Assembly (NCBI GenBank): GCA_902799345.1
Contig: CADBZW010000010.1
Span: forward strand, 1 to 64,000
Length of the DNA stretch: 64,000 bases
Reading direction: 5' to 3'
DNA from: an uncultured Bacteroidia bacterium
Lineage (GTDB): Bacteria > Bacteroidota > Bacteroidia > Bacteroidales > F082
Shown piece by piece: positions 49,306-57,567 of the stretch. The position numbers were made by a program, and so were the translations under genes. The first letter of the stretch is position 1. The number at the start of each line of letters is the position of its first letter. The notes below the pieces were generated by a model. The model saw only the letters and a list, made by a program, of their open reading frames with translations. It ran no database searches and was not told where the DNA came from.

Positions 49306-49536
49306 ATGAAAAAATCCATAGTACAACGGAGACAAAGCCTGTGGGATATGGCCATTGAGCACTGCGGATCGGCAGACGCTGCTTTCGCCATGGCCGAGCT
49401 CAACAAAATATCGCCTACCGAAAGCCGCCTCACCGCCGGGCAGGAACTCCTAACCCCTGAGCCTATCAACAAAAGTGTGGCCAAGCACTACGCCCAACGG
49501 CAACTCGTGCCAGCCACACAAACCGACCTAAAGTAA
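49306..49536 (+). CDS. LysM-type tail protein (gpX-like)
   Basis: A 76-residue product with a LysM-like core: RQSLWDMAIEHCG, AELNKISPTES, LTAGQELLTP. Small LysM proteins (tail protein X type) bind peptidoglycan or the spike complex at the baseplate. It closes the tail operon and is followed by strong hairpins. Confidence 0.75.
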   Translation: MKKSIVQRRQSLWDMAIEHCGSADAAFAMAELNKISPTESRLTAGQELLTPEPINKSVAKHYAQRQLVPATQTDLK

Positions 49537-49577
49537 TCACTTCAGTGGGGCCACAGAAAAGGCCCCCGCCTCCAAAG

Positions 49578-49657
49578 TCAGGCCCTTACCCCTGACAATG
49601 ATAAAGGTGCCACAACACCACGGCAGAGGCCGTAAGCCTCTCGGTGTTGTGGCACCT
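49578..49657 (+). terminator. Double hairpin terminating the tail operon
   Basis: The first hairpin pairs GTCAGG with CCTGAC (49577-49595). The second is a 15-bp stem, AGGTGCCACAACACC (49605-49619) with GGTGTTGTGGCACCT (49643-49657), with an inner AGAGGC/GCCTCT stem, followed by a T-rich tail. It separates the late operon from the right-end unit. Confidence 0.75.
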
Positions 49658-49722
49658 ATTTGTTTATACAATGTAAGGGACTGCAAAAATAGATAAAAAA
49701 CGACAACCTAAAACATACAAAG

Positions 49723-49866
49723 ATGGAAAACAAGAAGAAAAGCTACACCTACCACCCGCAATACGGCATCGTGGTAATGTGCACAGACGAGCAGAACCAA
49801 ATCGACACGTTCAATCGTCTGAAGGAATTGAACCTTGGTCTAAAACTTAAAGTTGTAACGGTATGA
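49723..49866 (+). CDS. Small phage protein, first gene of the right-end unit
   Basis: A 47-residue basic protein (MENKKKSYTYHPQYGIVVMCTDEQNQ) starting 66 bases after the terminator. It overlaps the ABC-GNAT gene by four bases (ATGA), so it is coupled to it and may regulate or assist it, as Com does for Mom in Mu. Com is a zinc-binding translational activator; this protein has only one Cys, so it is not Com itself. Confidence 0.6.
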   Translation: MENKKKSYTYHPQYGIVVMCTDEQNQIDTFNRLKELNLGLKLKVVTV

Positions 49867-51002
49867 GAATCGAAATCAACCACACCTGCGAGGACTTCAC
49901 CAGCTACAGGGCAGAGCGCGTGAAATCCCTATTCAACGCCGAAACGGGCTACCAATGGAAGCACACGGCAGAACTGCCCATCGAGAACATGGACTGGCAA
50001 ATCGGCCTCATCGTCGGAAGGTCGGGAAGCGGGAAAAGCAGCATTGGAAAAGCGATGTTCCCCGGTGTTCCGCTCTATGACCTTTATGCCGGATGGCATG
50101 AAGACCGTCCCATCATCGACGACATTTGTCCCGATGGTGACTTTGACGCGGTGACGGGCGCACTGTCAGCCGTCGGCCTTGGCGATGTACCGGCATGGCT
50201 GCGACCGTTCAAGGTGCTTTCAAACGGCGAACAATTCAGGGCCGGTCTCGCCCGTCTCGTTTGCGACAAGCCTGAAATCGCCGTCGTGGACGAGTTTACC
50301 AGCGTAATTGACCGCCAGATTGCCAAGATAGGCGCGGCGGCCTTTGCGAAGAGTTGGCGGCGTGGAAAAGGCAAAATCGTCCTTCTTACTCCGCACTTCG
50401 ATGTGATTGAATGGTTGCAGCCCGATTGGGTGTACAACACAAACGAGGCGCGGTTCTACACCCGCGACTGCCTTCGGCAAAGGCCACAAATCGAACTCTC
50501 AATTTACAGAGTTCCGGGAACGAAATGGGGTTATTTTAAGCCACATTACTATTTAGATCTGCCCATGCCCATCGCGGCCCAGTATTTCATCTGCTTTGCC
50601 GGTGACGAGCCTGTGGCACACCTTGCCGTTTGCCCGATGTTTCAGGGTGGACACTACCGGGCCACGCGCCTCGTGGTCATGCCGGAGTGGCAGGGCATTG
50701 GCGTTGGCACGGCCTTCCTGAATGAGGTTTGCAGGCTTCATCTTGATGGCCAGGGACGGTGTGGGCGAAAGTACACCACATTGTTCCACACCTCGCATCC
50801 GCAACTCTGCCGTGCGCTCAGGAAGTCGCCCAAATGGGTGCAGGTCAGTGGTGCGCTGAAGTTCGCCGACAAAAGCAAGTCCATCAAGACACTCAGCCGG
50901 TCGGCTATCAATGGCGGCATGAAACACGGAAGCGGTGGCTTTGGCGGCCATTTCAGGGCGGTACAAGGATTTGAATATATAGGAGACCAGGAACTATGTT
51001 AG
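49863..51002 (+). CDS. ABC-type ATPase fused to a GNAT acyltransferase domain (COG2401 type)
   Basis: A 379-residue protein. The ABC domain (about 40-205) has Walker A GRSGSGKS at 52-59, signature LSNGEQ at 119-124, Walker B EIAVVDE at 138-144 and switch His178 in TPHFD. The C-terminal GNAT domain (about 235-345) has motif A RLVVMPEWQGIGVG with QGIGVG at 277-282, which binds acyl-CoA. No transmembrane segment is present, so it is not a transporter. It lies at the phage right end, where Mu has mom, whose product is a GNAT-fold adenine-modifying enzyme. A DNA-modification role is inferred. It overlaps the formyltransferase gene by seven bases. Confidence 0.8.
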   Translation: MRIEINHTCEDFTSYRAERVKSLFNAETGYQWKHTAELPIENMDWQIGLIVGRSGSGKSSIGKAMFPGVPLYDLYAGWHEDRPIIDDICPDGDFDAVTGALSAVGLGDVPAWLRPFKVLSNGEQFRAGLARLVCDKPEIAVVDEFTSVIDRQIAKIGAAAFAKSWRRGKGKIVLLTPHFDVIEWLQPDWVYNTNEARFYTRDCLRQRPQIELSIYRVPGTKWGYFKPHYYLDLPMPIAAQYFICFAGDEPVAHLAVCPMFQGGHYRATRLVVMPEWQGIGVGTAFLNEVCRLHLDGQGRCGRKYTTLFHTSHPQLCRALRKSPKWVQVSGALKFADKSKSIKTLSRSAINGGMKHGSGGFGGHFRAVQGFEYIGDQELC

Positions 51003-51505
51003 TGAGGATATTAGGACAGACAACAACGCAGGCATATATCGCCGCAAAAGAGGTCGTAGAAAGATGCGGCTGCACGGTGTTCCATGATTCGATGGAGTAT
51101 CTGCCGGACATGGAGATAGACCTGAACATCGCGCCGTTGCTGACGGAGAAGATCCCGACCGATGTAATCAAGGAGCCTCGCTTAGGCACGCTCATCTTTC
51201 ATCCGTCACCGCTGCCGTATGGACGCGGTGCGGCATCCATCAAATGGGCCTACAAAAGGAATGAAGCCGTGACCGCCGCGACATGGTTCTGGGCTGATGA
51301 TGGCCTTGACACGGGCAATATCTGTGAGCAGGAAATCGTCAAAATAGACCACACCGTCAAGCCGCGACAATTCTACGAGCGCGACATAATTCCAGCCCTT
51401 TGTCGAACGCTTGAACGCTGTTTAAGCAGCCTTCGAATAGGTCTTAAACGCGAGATAAAGCAGCAGGGCAAATACGCCACATTCGACAGGAAAGAGGGCT
51501 TATAA
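50996..51505 (+). CDS. Formyltransferase-like enzyme (Fmt/GART fold), phage-encoded
   Basis: A 169-residue single-domain protein. The family core is IFHPSPLPYGRGAASIKWA with His69, and DDGLDTG with Asp105, corresponding to the catalytic His and Asp of 10-formyl-tetrahydrofolate-dependent formyltransferases. The Asn normally two residues before the His is Ile67 here, so the chemistry may differ. Only the N-terminal domain is present; Met-tRNA formyltransferase is about 310 residues. It is coupled to the ABC-GNAT gene by a seven-base overlap and is the last gene of the prophage. Confidence 0.75.
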   Translation: MLVRILGQTTTQAYIAAKEVVERCGCTVFHDSMEYLPDMEIDLNIAPLLTEKIPTDVIKEPRLGTLIFHPSPLPYGRGAASIKWAYKRNEAVTAATWFWADDGLDTGNICEQEIVKIDHTVKPRQFYERDIIPALCRTLERCLSSLRIGLKREIKQQGKYATFDRKEGL

Positions 51506-51508
51506 GCG

Positions 51509-51546
51509 AAGTGGGCGCACCGGGGAAAATCCGACGCGCCCACTTT
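51509..51546 (+). terminator. Terminator after the formyltransferase-like gene
   Basis: AAGTGGGCGC (51509-51518) pairs with GCGCCCACTT (51536-51545). It marks the end of prophage transcription, about 50 bases before the right boundary. Confidence 0.75.
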
Positions 51547-51598
51547 TGGAAAAAATTGTACGATTCATTTTAGAAATGTGTACAATTCGTTTTTGCGA

Positions 51599-51871
51599 TT
51601 ATATACGCTCTTCAATACTTGCTGAATCAATGTCAAATTGCGTTTGCAAGTTCATCCAAACCTCTGCAGGAATACCCATAGCTTTTTCTAATGCCATGGC
51701 TACGGAAAGCGAAACTGAGCGTTTCCCATTGATGGTTTCGCTAAGGACAGAAGGTTTGATGCCAGTCAATTCCGACAATTGTTTCTGCGTCATGTTTCGC
51801 TCTTTCAGTTCATCCTTAATCATTTCTCCAGGATGAGTCGCAATAAAAGGGGTTATTCTATTATTATTCAT
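51599..51871 (-). CDS. higA: HigA-type antitoxin (XRE family)
   Basis: A 90-residue protein with the HigA pattern: HPGEMIKDELKERNMTQKQLSELTGIKPSVLSETINGKRSVS (HTH) and WMNLQTQFD. It neutralises HigB and represses the operon. The C-terminus (SIEERI) is about 10-20 residues shorter than common HigA proteins, and the last codons lie at the prophage boundary, so insertion may have trimmed it. It overlaps higB by eight bases; here the toxin gene comes first, as is usual for HigBA. Confidence 0.88.
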   Translation of the reverse strand: MNNNRITPFIATHPGEMIKDELKERNMTQKQLSELTGIKPSVLSETINGKRSVSLSVAMALEKAMGIPAEVWMNLQTQFDIDSASIEERI

Positions 51872-52181
51872 AATGCTTTGATATTTCGATTATTAATGCG
51901 TTAACAACGATTCCATTTCCATCAGGCGAACTCCCAAAATGCAATCTGTACTGGGTATTAATCCACACCACTTCCACACCTTTCAGGTCTCCTTTCTTTT
52001 TCTCATAATGCAGCGACTTAATCAAATACAAATCCTCAACACGTGTCGCGGCTTTAATATAATTTACCGTTTTGACGTATTGCTTCACTACATCTAAAGG
52101 CAACTTCTTGTATTTTCGTTCTTTAGTTGAACCTGTCGTGTATAGTTCTTCTAATGCATTATCGTCAAATGATATGTTCAT
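51864..52181 (-). CDS. higB: HigB-type toxin (RelE superfamily mRNA interferase)
   Basis: A 105-residue protein. The RelE-fold pattern is seen in the KLPLDVVKQYVKTVNYIKAA helices, LKSLHYEKKKGDLKGVEVVWINTQYRLHF, and NALIIEISKHYE at the end. HigB cleaves mRNA on the ribosome. It is the first gene of the pair, with a TATTTTTG promoter 20 bases upstream. The pair borders the right end of the prophage and is taken as host DNA. Confidence 0.88.
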   Translation of the reverse strand: MNISFDDNALEELYTTGSTKERKYKKLPLDVVKQYVKTVNYIKAATRVEDLYLIKSLHYEKKKGDLKGVEVVWINTQYRLHFGSSPDGNGIVVNALIIEISKHYE

Positions 52182-52200
52182 TTATTCCAATATTACACGG

Positions 52201-52208
52201 CAAAAATA
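52201..52208 (-). promoter_or_regulatory. -7 promoter element of higBA
   Basis: Minus-strand TATTTTTG, 20 bases before the higB start at 52181. Confidence 0.6.
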
Positions 52209-52268
52209 AAACTATTTTGCGAATAATTATCAAATTTGCGAATTTTTTCTTCGTATAAAGTATTATTG

Positions 52269-52276
52269 TACTTTTG
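52269..52276 (+). promoter_or_regulatory. -7 promoter element of the MATE gene
   Basis: TACTTTTG fits TAnnTTTG and lies 24 bases before the ATG at 52300. Confidence 0.6.
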
Positions 52277-52299
52277 CATCCGCAAAAACAAAAACTCAA

Positions 52300-53619
52300 A
52301 TGCCCCAAAACTCGCTCAACCGCTCCATCCTGAAGCTCGCCATCCCCAACATCGTCAGCAACATCACCGTGCCGCTGCTGGGCTTCGTCGACATGATGCT
52401 GATGGGGCACCAGGACAGCATCGCCTACATCGGGGCCATCGGCTTAGGTGGCACCATCTTCAGCGTAATGTATTCCATCTTCAGCTTCATGCGGGCGGGC
52501 ACGACGGGCTTCACGGCACAGGCCTTCGGCGCCAACGACCGCACTGAAATCGCCTACTCGCTCTACCGCGCACTCTGCATTGCGCTGATTGCCACCGCTT
52601 TGGTACTTTCGTTGCAAAAAGCAGTGGAATGGCTCAGCATGAAGTTGCTCAACGGCAGCGAAGAGGTGCTGGCCTACACCGCCACCTATTTCCACGTCCG
52701 CATCTGGGCCGCGCCAGCGGTGCTTTGCCTCTATGCCTTCAACGGATGGTTCATCGGAATGCAAAATACCACCATCCCCATGGTCATCGCCATCCTGATC
52801 AACGTGGTGAACATCGTGTTGAGCATCGTTTTCGTCAACGCCATGGGCATGGGCGTGAGTGGCGTGGCCTTGGGCACCGTCATCGCGCAGTACTGCGGCT
52901 TGATTACTGCCATCGTCTTCCTGTTCGCCAAGTTCCGCTATCATCTCATCCCCATTCGACGGGTCATCCTTTTGCAGACAGACAAACTGAAGCGTTTCTT
53001 CAAGGTCAACGCCGACTTCATGATTCGCAGCATCCTCTTGGTGCTGAGCATCGCCTATTTCAACAACCAATCGGCCAAGCTCGGCGACGACATGCTAGCC
53101 GTCAACATGATATTGATGCAGTTCTTCTACATCTTCTCCTACTTCACCGACGGCTTTGCCTACGCAGGTGAGGCTTTGGTGGGGCGTTTCACGGGTGCAC
53201 ACGACAACAAGCAACTCCACCAAACCGTGAAACTATTATTCATTTGGGGCTTCTTGATTGCCTTGCCTTTCACGGTGCTCTATGCCCTCTTCCCCGACTG
53301 GTTCATCGGCCTCGTCAGCGACCAACCTGACATCATCCCTATGGCAAAACCCTACCATATCTATCTGGCACTCATTCCTTTAATCACCTTTGCGGCTTTC
53401 CTTTGGGACGGCGTCTACATCGGCGCCACCGCATCGCGAGCCATCCGCAACACGATGCTTATTTCTGCTGTCGGCGTGTTTTTGCCCGCCTCCTTGTTAT
53501 TAATGCCCCACTTCGGCAACCACGGCCTTTGGATTGCTTTTTTGATGTTTATGGTGGCACGTGGCCTTTCCATGACCTTGATGGCGAAAAAGGCGGTGTT
53601 TTTTGGAAACAAATCTTAA
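52300..53619 (+). CDS. MATE family efflux transporter, DinF-like
   Basis: A 439-residue integral membrane protein with 12 predicted helices, the size of MATE exporters. Family marks include NIVSNITVPLLGFVDMMLMGH in helix 1, FSFMRAGTTGFTAQAFGA in helix 2, and the repeat-related SYFTDGFAYAGEALVGRFTGA in the second half. The DinF branch is suggested by the MGH...ALGGTIF-like pattern. It exports cationic or metabolic compounds with Na+ or H+; the substrate is unknown. Confidence 0.9.
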   Translation: MPQNSLNRSILKLAIPNIVSNITVPLLGFVDMMLMGHQDSIAYIGAIGLGGTIFSVMYSIFSFMRAGTTGFTAQAFGANDRTEIAYSLYRALCIALIATALVLSLQKAVEWLSMKLLNGSEEVLAYTATYFHVRIWAAPAVLCLYAFNGWFIGMQNTTIPMVIAILINVVNIVLSIVFVNAMGMGVSGVALGTVIAQYCGLITAIVFLFAKFRYHLIPIRRVILLQTDKLKRFFKVNADFMIRSILLVLSIAYFNNQSAKLGDDMLAVNMILMQFFYIFSYFTDGFAYAGEALVGRFTGAHDNKQLHQTVKLLFIWGFLIALPFTVLYALFPDWFIGLVSDQPDIIPMAKPYHIYLALIPLITFAAFLWDGVYIGATASRAIRNTMLISAVGVFLPASLLLMPHFGNHGLWIAFLMFMVARGLSMTLMAKKAVFFGNKS

Positions 53620-53703
53620 ACAAATCTAATATAAATCTTTTTCTCTGCTTTGCACTAGCCCTTGTGGGGTTTCTGACAGATCGCAATCCGTCGCAATGAA
53701 CCT

Positions 53704-53728
53704 GCGGATTTGTAATCCGCGTTTTTTT
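53704..53728 (+). terminator. Terminator after the MATE gene
   Basis: GCGGATT (53704-53710) pairs with AATCCGC (53714-53720), followed by a T-run. The hairpin wording resembles a Bacteroidota interspersed palindrome; the next promoter begins three bases further on. Confidence 0.65.
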
Positions 53729-53730
53729 CC

Positions 53731-53738
53731 TATCTTTG
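53731..53738 (+). promoter_or_regulatory. -7 promoter element of the DUF2461 gene
   Basis: TATCTTTG, 19 bases before the ATG at 53758. Confidence 0.6.
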
Positions 53739-53757
53739 CACCAAATCTGAAACTCCT

Positions 53758-54423
53758 ATGGAAGAAATCCTCACTTTTCTCGACGACGTCCTACATAACA
53801 ACAACCGCCCGTGGTTCCAAGAGCATAAAAACGAATATATCAAGGCTCAGGCCAACTTCAACGCCTTGGCCGAGCAGATCATTGCTGGCGTGCAGAAATT
53901 TGACGACAACTGCAAAGGCCTGACTTTGAAAGACTGCACCTACCGTTTCTACCGCGACACCCGTTTCTCGCCCGACAAACGGCCTTACAAGACCCATTTC
54001 GGTGTGTTCGTCTGTCCCGAAGGCAAGAAGTCGATGCTGAGCGGCTATTATTTCCACATCCAGGCCAAGGAGTCGGAATACCTGTCGGGCAACATGCTCT
54101 GCACGGGGATGTACATGCCCGACACGACCATGCTGAAGACCATCCGCGACGAGATCCTCTTCAACGGCGAGCCGTTGGTGGAAGCCATCGCCAAAGCCAA
54201 AGGATTTGACTTGGACACCAGCCACGCCATGAAGCGCGTGCCCAACGGCTATCCCAAAGACCATCCGCAAGCCGAGCTTTTCAAACAGCGCGACTGGCTA
54301 GTGGTGCAAGACCTCCCCGAGAAGCGCCTCTTCGACCCACATCTGGTCGACTGGGCGCTAAGTGAGTTCGAGAAGACCAAGGACTTCTGCCAGTGGCTGA
54401 ATCGGACGGTGAGAGGGGAATAA
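53758..54423 (+). CDS. DUF2461 domain protein
   Basis: A 221-residue product with DUF2461 landmarks: [18 protein letters not shown] near the start, [27 protein letters not shown] and [13 protein letters not shown]. The family is widespread and has no proven function. It is followed after 20 bases by the DUF2130 gene, so the two may be co-transcribed. Confidence 0.88.
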   Translation: MEEILTFLDDVLHNNNRPWFQEHKNEYIKAQANFNALAEQIIAGVQKFDDNCKGLTLKDCTYRFYRDTRFSPDKRPYKTHFGVFVCPEGKKSMLSGYYFHIQAKESEYLSGNMLCTGMYMPDTTMLKTIRDEILFNGEPLVEAIAKAKGFDLDTSHAMKRVPNGYPKDHPQAELFKQRDWLVVQDLPEKRLFDPHLVDWALSEFEKTKDFCQWLNRTVRGE

Positions 54424-54443
54424 AAACAAAAAAACATAAAGCT

Positions 54444-55772
54444 ATGAGAGAACTGAAATGCCCAAAATGCGGAAGCGTCTTTTCGGTTGACGAAGCCGAT
54501 TATGCATCCATTGTCAATCAAGTGAAGAACGCCGAGTTTGCTATAGAGGTGAATCGTCGATTACAAGAGTTACACCAACAACATCTAGCCGAACAGCAAA
54601 CAGCAGAAGCCAAGTTGGAGAAAAACTATCTGATGGAACTTGGCAAAAAAGATCAGGACTTGAACCGTAAGGAGTTGGAAATCGCCCAACTCAAAAAAGA
54701 CTTGCAAAACATCGGGCAGCAAAAGAAATCGGAGCTGGATTTGGCCCTGGCCGAAAAAGACAAGACCATCAACGAGTTGCGGTCACAGATAGCACAAAAC
54801 TCCAATCAGCAGCAGCTGGCAGTCATGGAGGTGCGACAAAAAGCACAAAACTACCTGACCCAAAAAGAGGTAGAAATCACCCAACTGAAGTCGGAGGTGC
54901 AGGCACAAAAGATGGAAACGGAGTCAAAAATGGCTGTGCTGAAAGAGCAGTATGAAGGAAAGCTGAAAAACGCACAAGACCAGTTGGATTACTACAAGGA
55001 CCTGAAAACCAAGATGTCGACAAAAATGGTGGGCGAGACCCTAGAGATACACTGCAGCACCGAATTCAACCGCGTGCGCCCGCTCTTCCCCAACGCCTAT
55101 TTTGAGAAAGACAACGATGCATCAAGTGGAAGCAAGGGCGACTTCATCTTCCGCGACTACGAAGACGGCATCGAATACGTCTCTATCATGTTTGAGATGA
55201 AAAACGAGATGGACGAAACCTCCACCAAACACAAAAACGAGGATTTCCTTAAGAAACTTGATGCCGACCGTAACACCAAGAAATGCGAGTTCGCCGTGCT
55301 CGTCAGCCTACTCGAACCAGAGAGCGAACTCTACAACACTGGTATCGTTGACATGTCGCACCGTTATCCAAAGATGTATGTCATTCGTCCACAGTTCTTT
55401 ATACCGCTCATCACCTTATTGGTACAGACCTCGAAAAAGAGCCTCGACTACAAACGTCAATTGGCTATAGCCCAAAGCCAATCGCTCGACGTGACTAAAT
55501 TTGAACAACAGCTACTGGATTTCAAAGACAAATTTGGCAGAAACTACCGCCTTGCCAGTGAGAAATTCCAAAAAGCTATTGAAGAAATCGACAAATCCAT
55601 CGACCATCTCCAAAAAATCAAGGAGGCTTTGATTGGGTCGGAGAACAACCTGCGTTTGGCCAACGACAAGGCCGAAGACCTCACCATCAAGAAACTGACT
55701 TACAACAACCCGACCATGAAGGCCAAATTCGAAGAAGCCCGTCAACGGAACCGCGACGAGCTTCTTGATTGA
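54444..55772 (+). CDS. DUF2130 domain protein (coiled coil plus nuclease-like domain)
   Basis: A 442-residue product. An N-terminal zinc knuckle ([10 protein letters not shown]) is followed by a long coiled coil (about 40-190) and the DUF2130 domain: [47 protein letters not shown]. The D...ExK pattern suggests a PD-(D/E)XK nuclease-like fold. The function is unproven. The start at 54444 begins at the zinc knuckle; the longer frame overlaps the previous gene. Confidence 0.88.
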   Translation: MRELKCPKCGSVFSVDEADYASIVNQVKNAEFAIEVNRRLQELHQQHLAEQQTAEAKLEKNYLMELGKKDQDLNRKELEIAQLKKDLQNIGQQKKSELDLALAEKDKTINELRSQIAQNSNQQQLAVMEVRQKAQNYLTQKEVEITQLKSEVQAQKMETESKMAVLKEQYEGKLKNAQDQLDYYKDLKTKMSTKMVGETLEIHCSTEFNRVRPLFPNAYFEKDNDASSGSKGDFIFRDYEDGIEYVSIMFEMKNEMDETSTKHKNEDFLKKLDADRNTKKCEFAVLVSLLEPESELYNTGIVDMSHRYPKMYVIRPQFFIPLITLLVQTSKKSLDYKRQLAIAQSQSLDVTKFEQQLLDFKDKFGRNYRLASEKFQKAIEEIDKSIDHLQKIKEALIGSENNLRLANDKAEDLTIKKLTYNNPTMKAKFEEARQRNRDELLD

Positions 55773-55789
55773 CCAATAAAGTCTGAATC

Positions 55790-56821
55790 TCACGCCAGCT
55801 CAAACTGCTCGAGGAACTTCATGTCGTTCTCGAAGAACAGGCGCAGGTCGTTGATGCCGTATTTCAGCATGGCGATGCGTTCCACGCCCATGCCGAAGGC
55901 GAAGCCCGTGTATTTCTCCGGGTCGATGCCACTGGCGATGAGGATGTTGGGGTCGCACATGCCGCAGCCCAAAATCTCAACCCAACCTGTGTGCTTGCAG
56001 ATATTGCAACCCTTGCCACCGCAGATGTTGCATGAGATGTCCATCTCTGCCGAGGTCTCGGTGAAGGGGAAATAGGACGGACGGAAACGCACCTTGGTGC
56101 CCTCGCCAAAGAACTCCTGCACGAAGTGATACAAGGTCTGCTTCAAGTCGGCGAAAGAGACGCCTTCATCGATATACAAGCCCTCAATCTGATGGAAGAT
56201 GCAGTGGGCACGGGCCGAGATGGCTTCGTTGCGGAACACGCGACCAGGGGCGATGATGCGGATGGGCGGCTGGTGGGTCTCCATCACGCGGACCTGCACG
56301 CTCGAGGTGTGGGTGCGCAGCAGCACATCCGATGCCTTGTTGACGTTGGGTTCCTTGCTGATGAAGAAGGTGTCCTGCATGTCGCGGGCGGGATGGTCGA
56401 GCGGGAAGTTCAAGGCCGAGAACACATGGTAGTCGTCCTCAATCTCGGGACCTTCGGCGATGGTGAAGCCGAGGTGCGAGAAGATCTCGTTGATGTCGCG
56501 GCGCACGATGGACAGCGGGTGACGGGCACCCTTCATGTCGGCGGCGGGCATGCTCATGTCGAAGCCGGCATCGTTGCTATGCTGGCTCTCGAACTTTTGC
56601 AATTGCTCTTCCACTTTGTCCTGCACGGTGTTTTTCAACTCGTTGAGCTTCATGCCCATCTCTTTGCGAAGTTCAGGGGCCACGGTTTTGAAGTCGGCGA
56701 ACAAAGCAGGGATGACGCCTTTCTTGCTCAGATAGGTGATGCGGAAATTCTCCAAAGCCTCTTTGCTGTCGGCCTGGAAGTCACGCACCTGGGATAATAT
56801 CTCTTCTACTTTTTCTTTCAT
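55790..56821 (-). CDS. pheS: Phenylalanine--tRNA ligase alpha subunit
   Basis: A 343-residue class II synthetase subunit. Motif 2 is FRNEAISARAHCIFHQIEGLYI, motif 3 is GFAFGMGVERIAMLKYGI. HPLSIVRRDINEIF begins the catalytic domain, and the N-terminal coiled coil binds tRNA. It works with PheT, which is not in the window. A zinc-like CNICGGKGCNIC segment before motif 3 is common in this family in Bacteroidota. Confidence 0.95.
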   Translation of the reverse strand: MKEKVEEILSQVRDFQADSKEALENFRITYLSKKGVIPALFADFKTVAPELRKEMGMKLNELKNTVQDKVEEQLQKFESQHSNDAGFDMSMPAADMKGARHPLSIVRRDINEIFSHLGFTIAEGPEIEDDYHVFSALNFPLDHPARDMQDTFFISKEPNVNKASDVLLRTHTSSVQVRVMETHQPPIRIIAPGRVFRNEAISARAHCIFHQIEGLYIDEGVSFADLKQTLYHFVQEFFGEGTKVRFRPSYFPFTETSAEMDISCNICGGKGCNICKHTGWVEILGCGMCDPNILIASGIDPEKYTGFAFGMGVERIAMLKYGINDLRLFFENDMKFLEQFELA

Positions 56822-56837
56822 TGGAGTATTTTTTTGC

Positions 56838-56911
56838 TTTCAGCTATTAGCCATCAGCTATCAGCTTCGGTTTGACTAAGCTGAATGCTGATGGCTGACG
56901 GCTGACAGCTC
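56838..56911. repeat. AGCTATCAGC-type interspersed palindromic repeat
   Basis: The left half (GCTTTCAGCTATTAGCCATC...) pairs with the right half (...GATGGCTGACGGCTGACAGC). It shares units with 14555-14622. It lies between the pheS start and the cyclophilin stop. Confidence 0.6.
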
Positions 56912-56912
56912 T

Positions 56913-57548
56913 TTATTTTTCAATCGTAACGGAAATGATAGTCACGGGCTCTACGGGCACATCCATGTAACCGGTCTTCACAGCGGCGATCTTGTCGACG
57001 ATGTCCAAGCCCTCGGTCACTTCGCCGAACACGGTGTAGTCGCCATCGAGATGGGGCGTGCCACCCACGGTCTTATAGGCCTGACGCTGACGGGCGTTGA
57101 ACACCTTGCCCATGCGGCTCTCAAACATGTCCAAGGTACGGTCGTCGTACACCTTGCCTTGCACGATGTAGAACTGCGATCCGCTGGAGGCCTTCTGGGG
57201 GTTCACCTGGTCGCCTTGGCGAGCTGCACAAAGCGCACCTTTTTTGTGGAAGTGGTTGTCCTTGATTTCAGCGGGGACTCTATAGCCCGGGTCGAGGCGA
57301 CCGTCTTTGTTTTGTCCGCCTTGAATCATAAAGTCCTTGATGACACGATGGAACGGCGAGCCGTTGTACCAGCCTTGGTTCACCAGTTTGACGAAGTTGT
57401 CGCGGTGCTGCGGCGTGTCGTTGTACAATTTAGCTTTTATGGTTCCCATGCTGGTCTTGATGACCACTACGGTTTCCTTCTCGGTGGCTTTCTGTGCCTG
57501 GCAGGTCAGACCGACCAAAACCAAAGCAGCGATAATCAGTTTTTTCAT
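56913..57548 (-). CDS. Periplasmic peptidyl-prolyl cis-trans isomerase (cyclophilin)
   Basis: A 211-residue protein with a signal peptide (MKKLIIAALVLVGLTCQAQ). The cyclophilin core is visible: FHRVIKDFMIQGGQN, AARQGDQVNPQKASSGSQFYI and VFGEVTEGLDIV. It catalyses proline isomerisation in folding exported proteins. The start at 57548 is chosen at the signal peptide. It follows DUF4270 by 19 bases on the same strand. Confidence 0.92.
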   Translation of the reverse strand: MKKLIIAALVLVGLTCQAQKATEKETVVVIKTSMGTIKAKLYNDTPQHRDNFVKLVNQGWYNGSPFHRVIKDFMIQGGQNKDGRLDPGYRVPAEIKDNHFHKKGALCAARQGDQVNPQKASSGSQFYIVQGKVYDDRTLDMFESRMGKVFNARQRQAYKTVGGTPHLDGDYTVFGEVTEGLDIVDKIAAVKTGYMDVPVEPVTIISVTIEK

Positions 57549-57567
57549 TCTATTTATGTTTTGTTGT

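Larger units (their letters stand above)
16001..51599. mobile_element. Mu-like transposable prophage with contractile tail and a diversity-generating retroelement
   Basis: The block contains a repressor switch, MuA-type DDE transposase, MuB-type ATPase, GemA-like protein and DUF3164. It also has Mu-type TerL, portal (DUF935), MuF, gp36 and virion morphogenesis protein, then sheath, tube, tape measure and baseplate genes. All virion functions expected of a Mu-like myophage appear intact. Ends are approximate: the left end falls in about 15995-16030 and the right end in about 51580-51605. Left (CGCAA...GAATTGT from 16012) and reverse-complemented right (CGCAA...GAATTGT from 51597) sequences resemble each other as expected for transposase end sites, but no convincing 5-bp target duplication could be assigned. 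TATAT at 15996-16000 and 51600-51604 is the best candidate. Confidence 0.85.

Noticed and set aside
49863-51002. ABC transporter subunit
   Set aside because: No membrane component is encoded nearby, the protein carries a GNAT domain and it lies inside a prophage.
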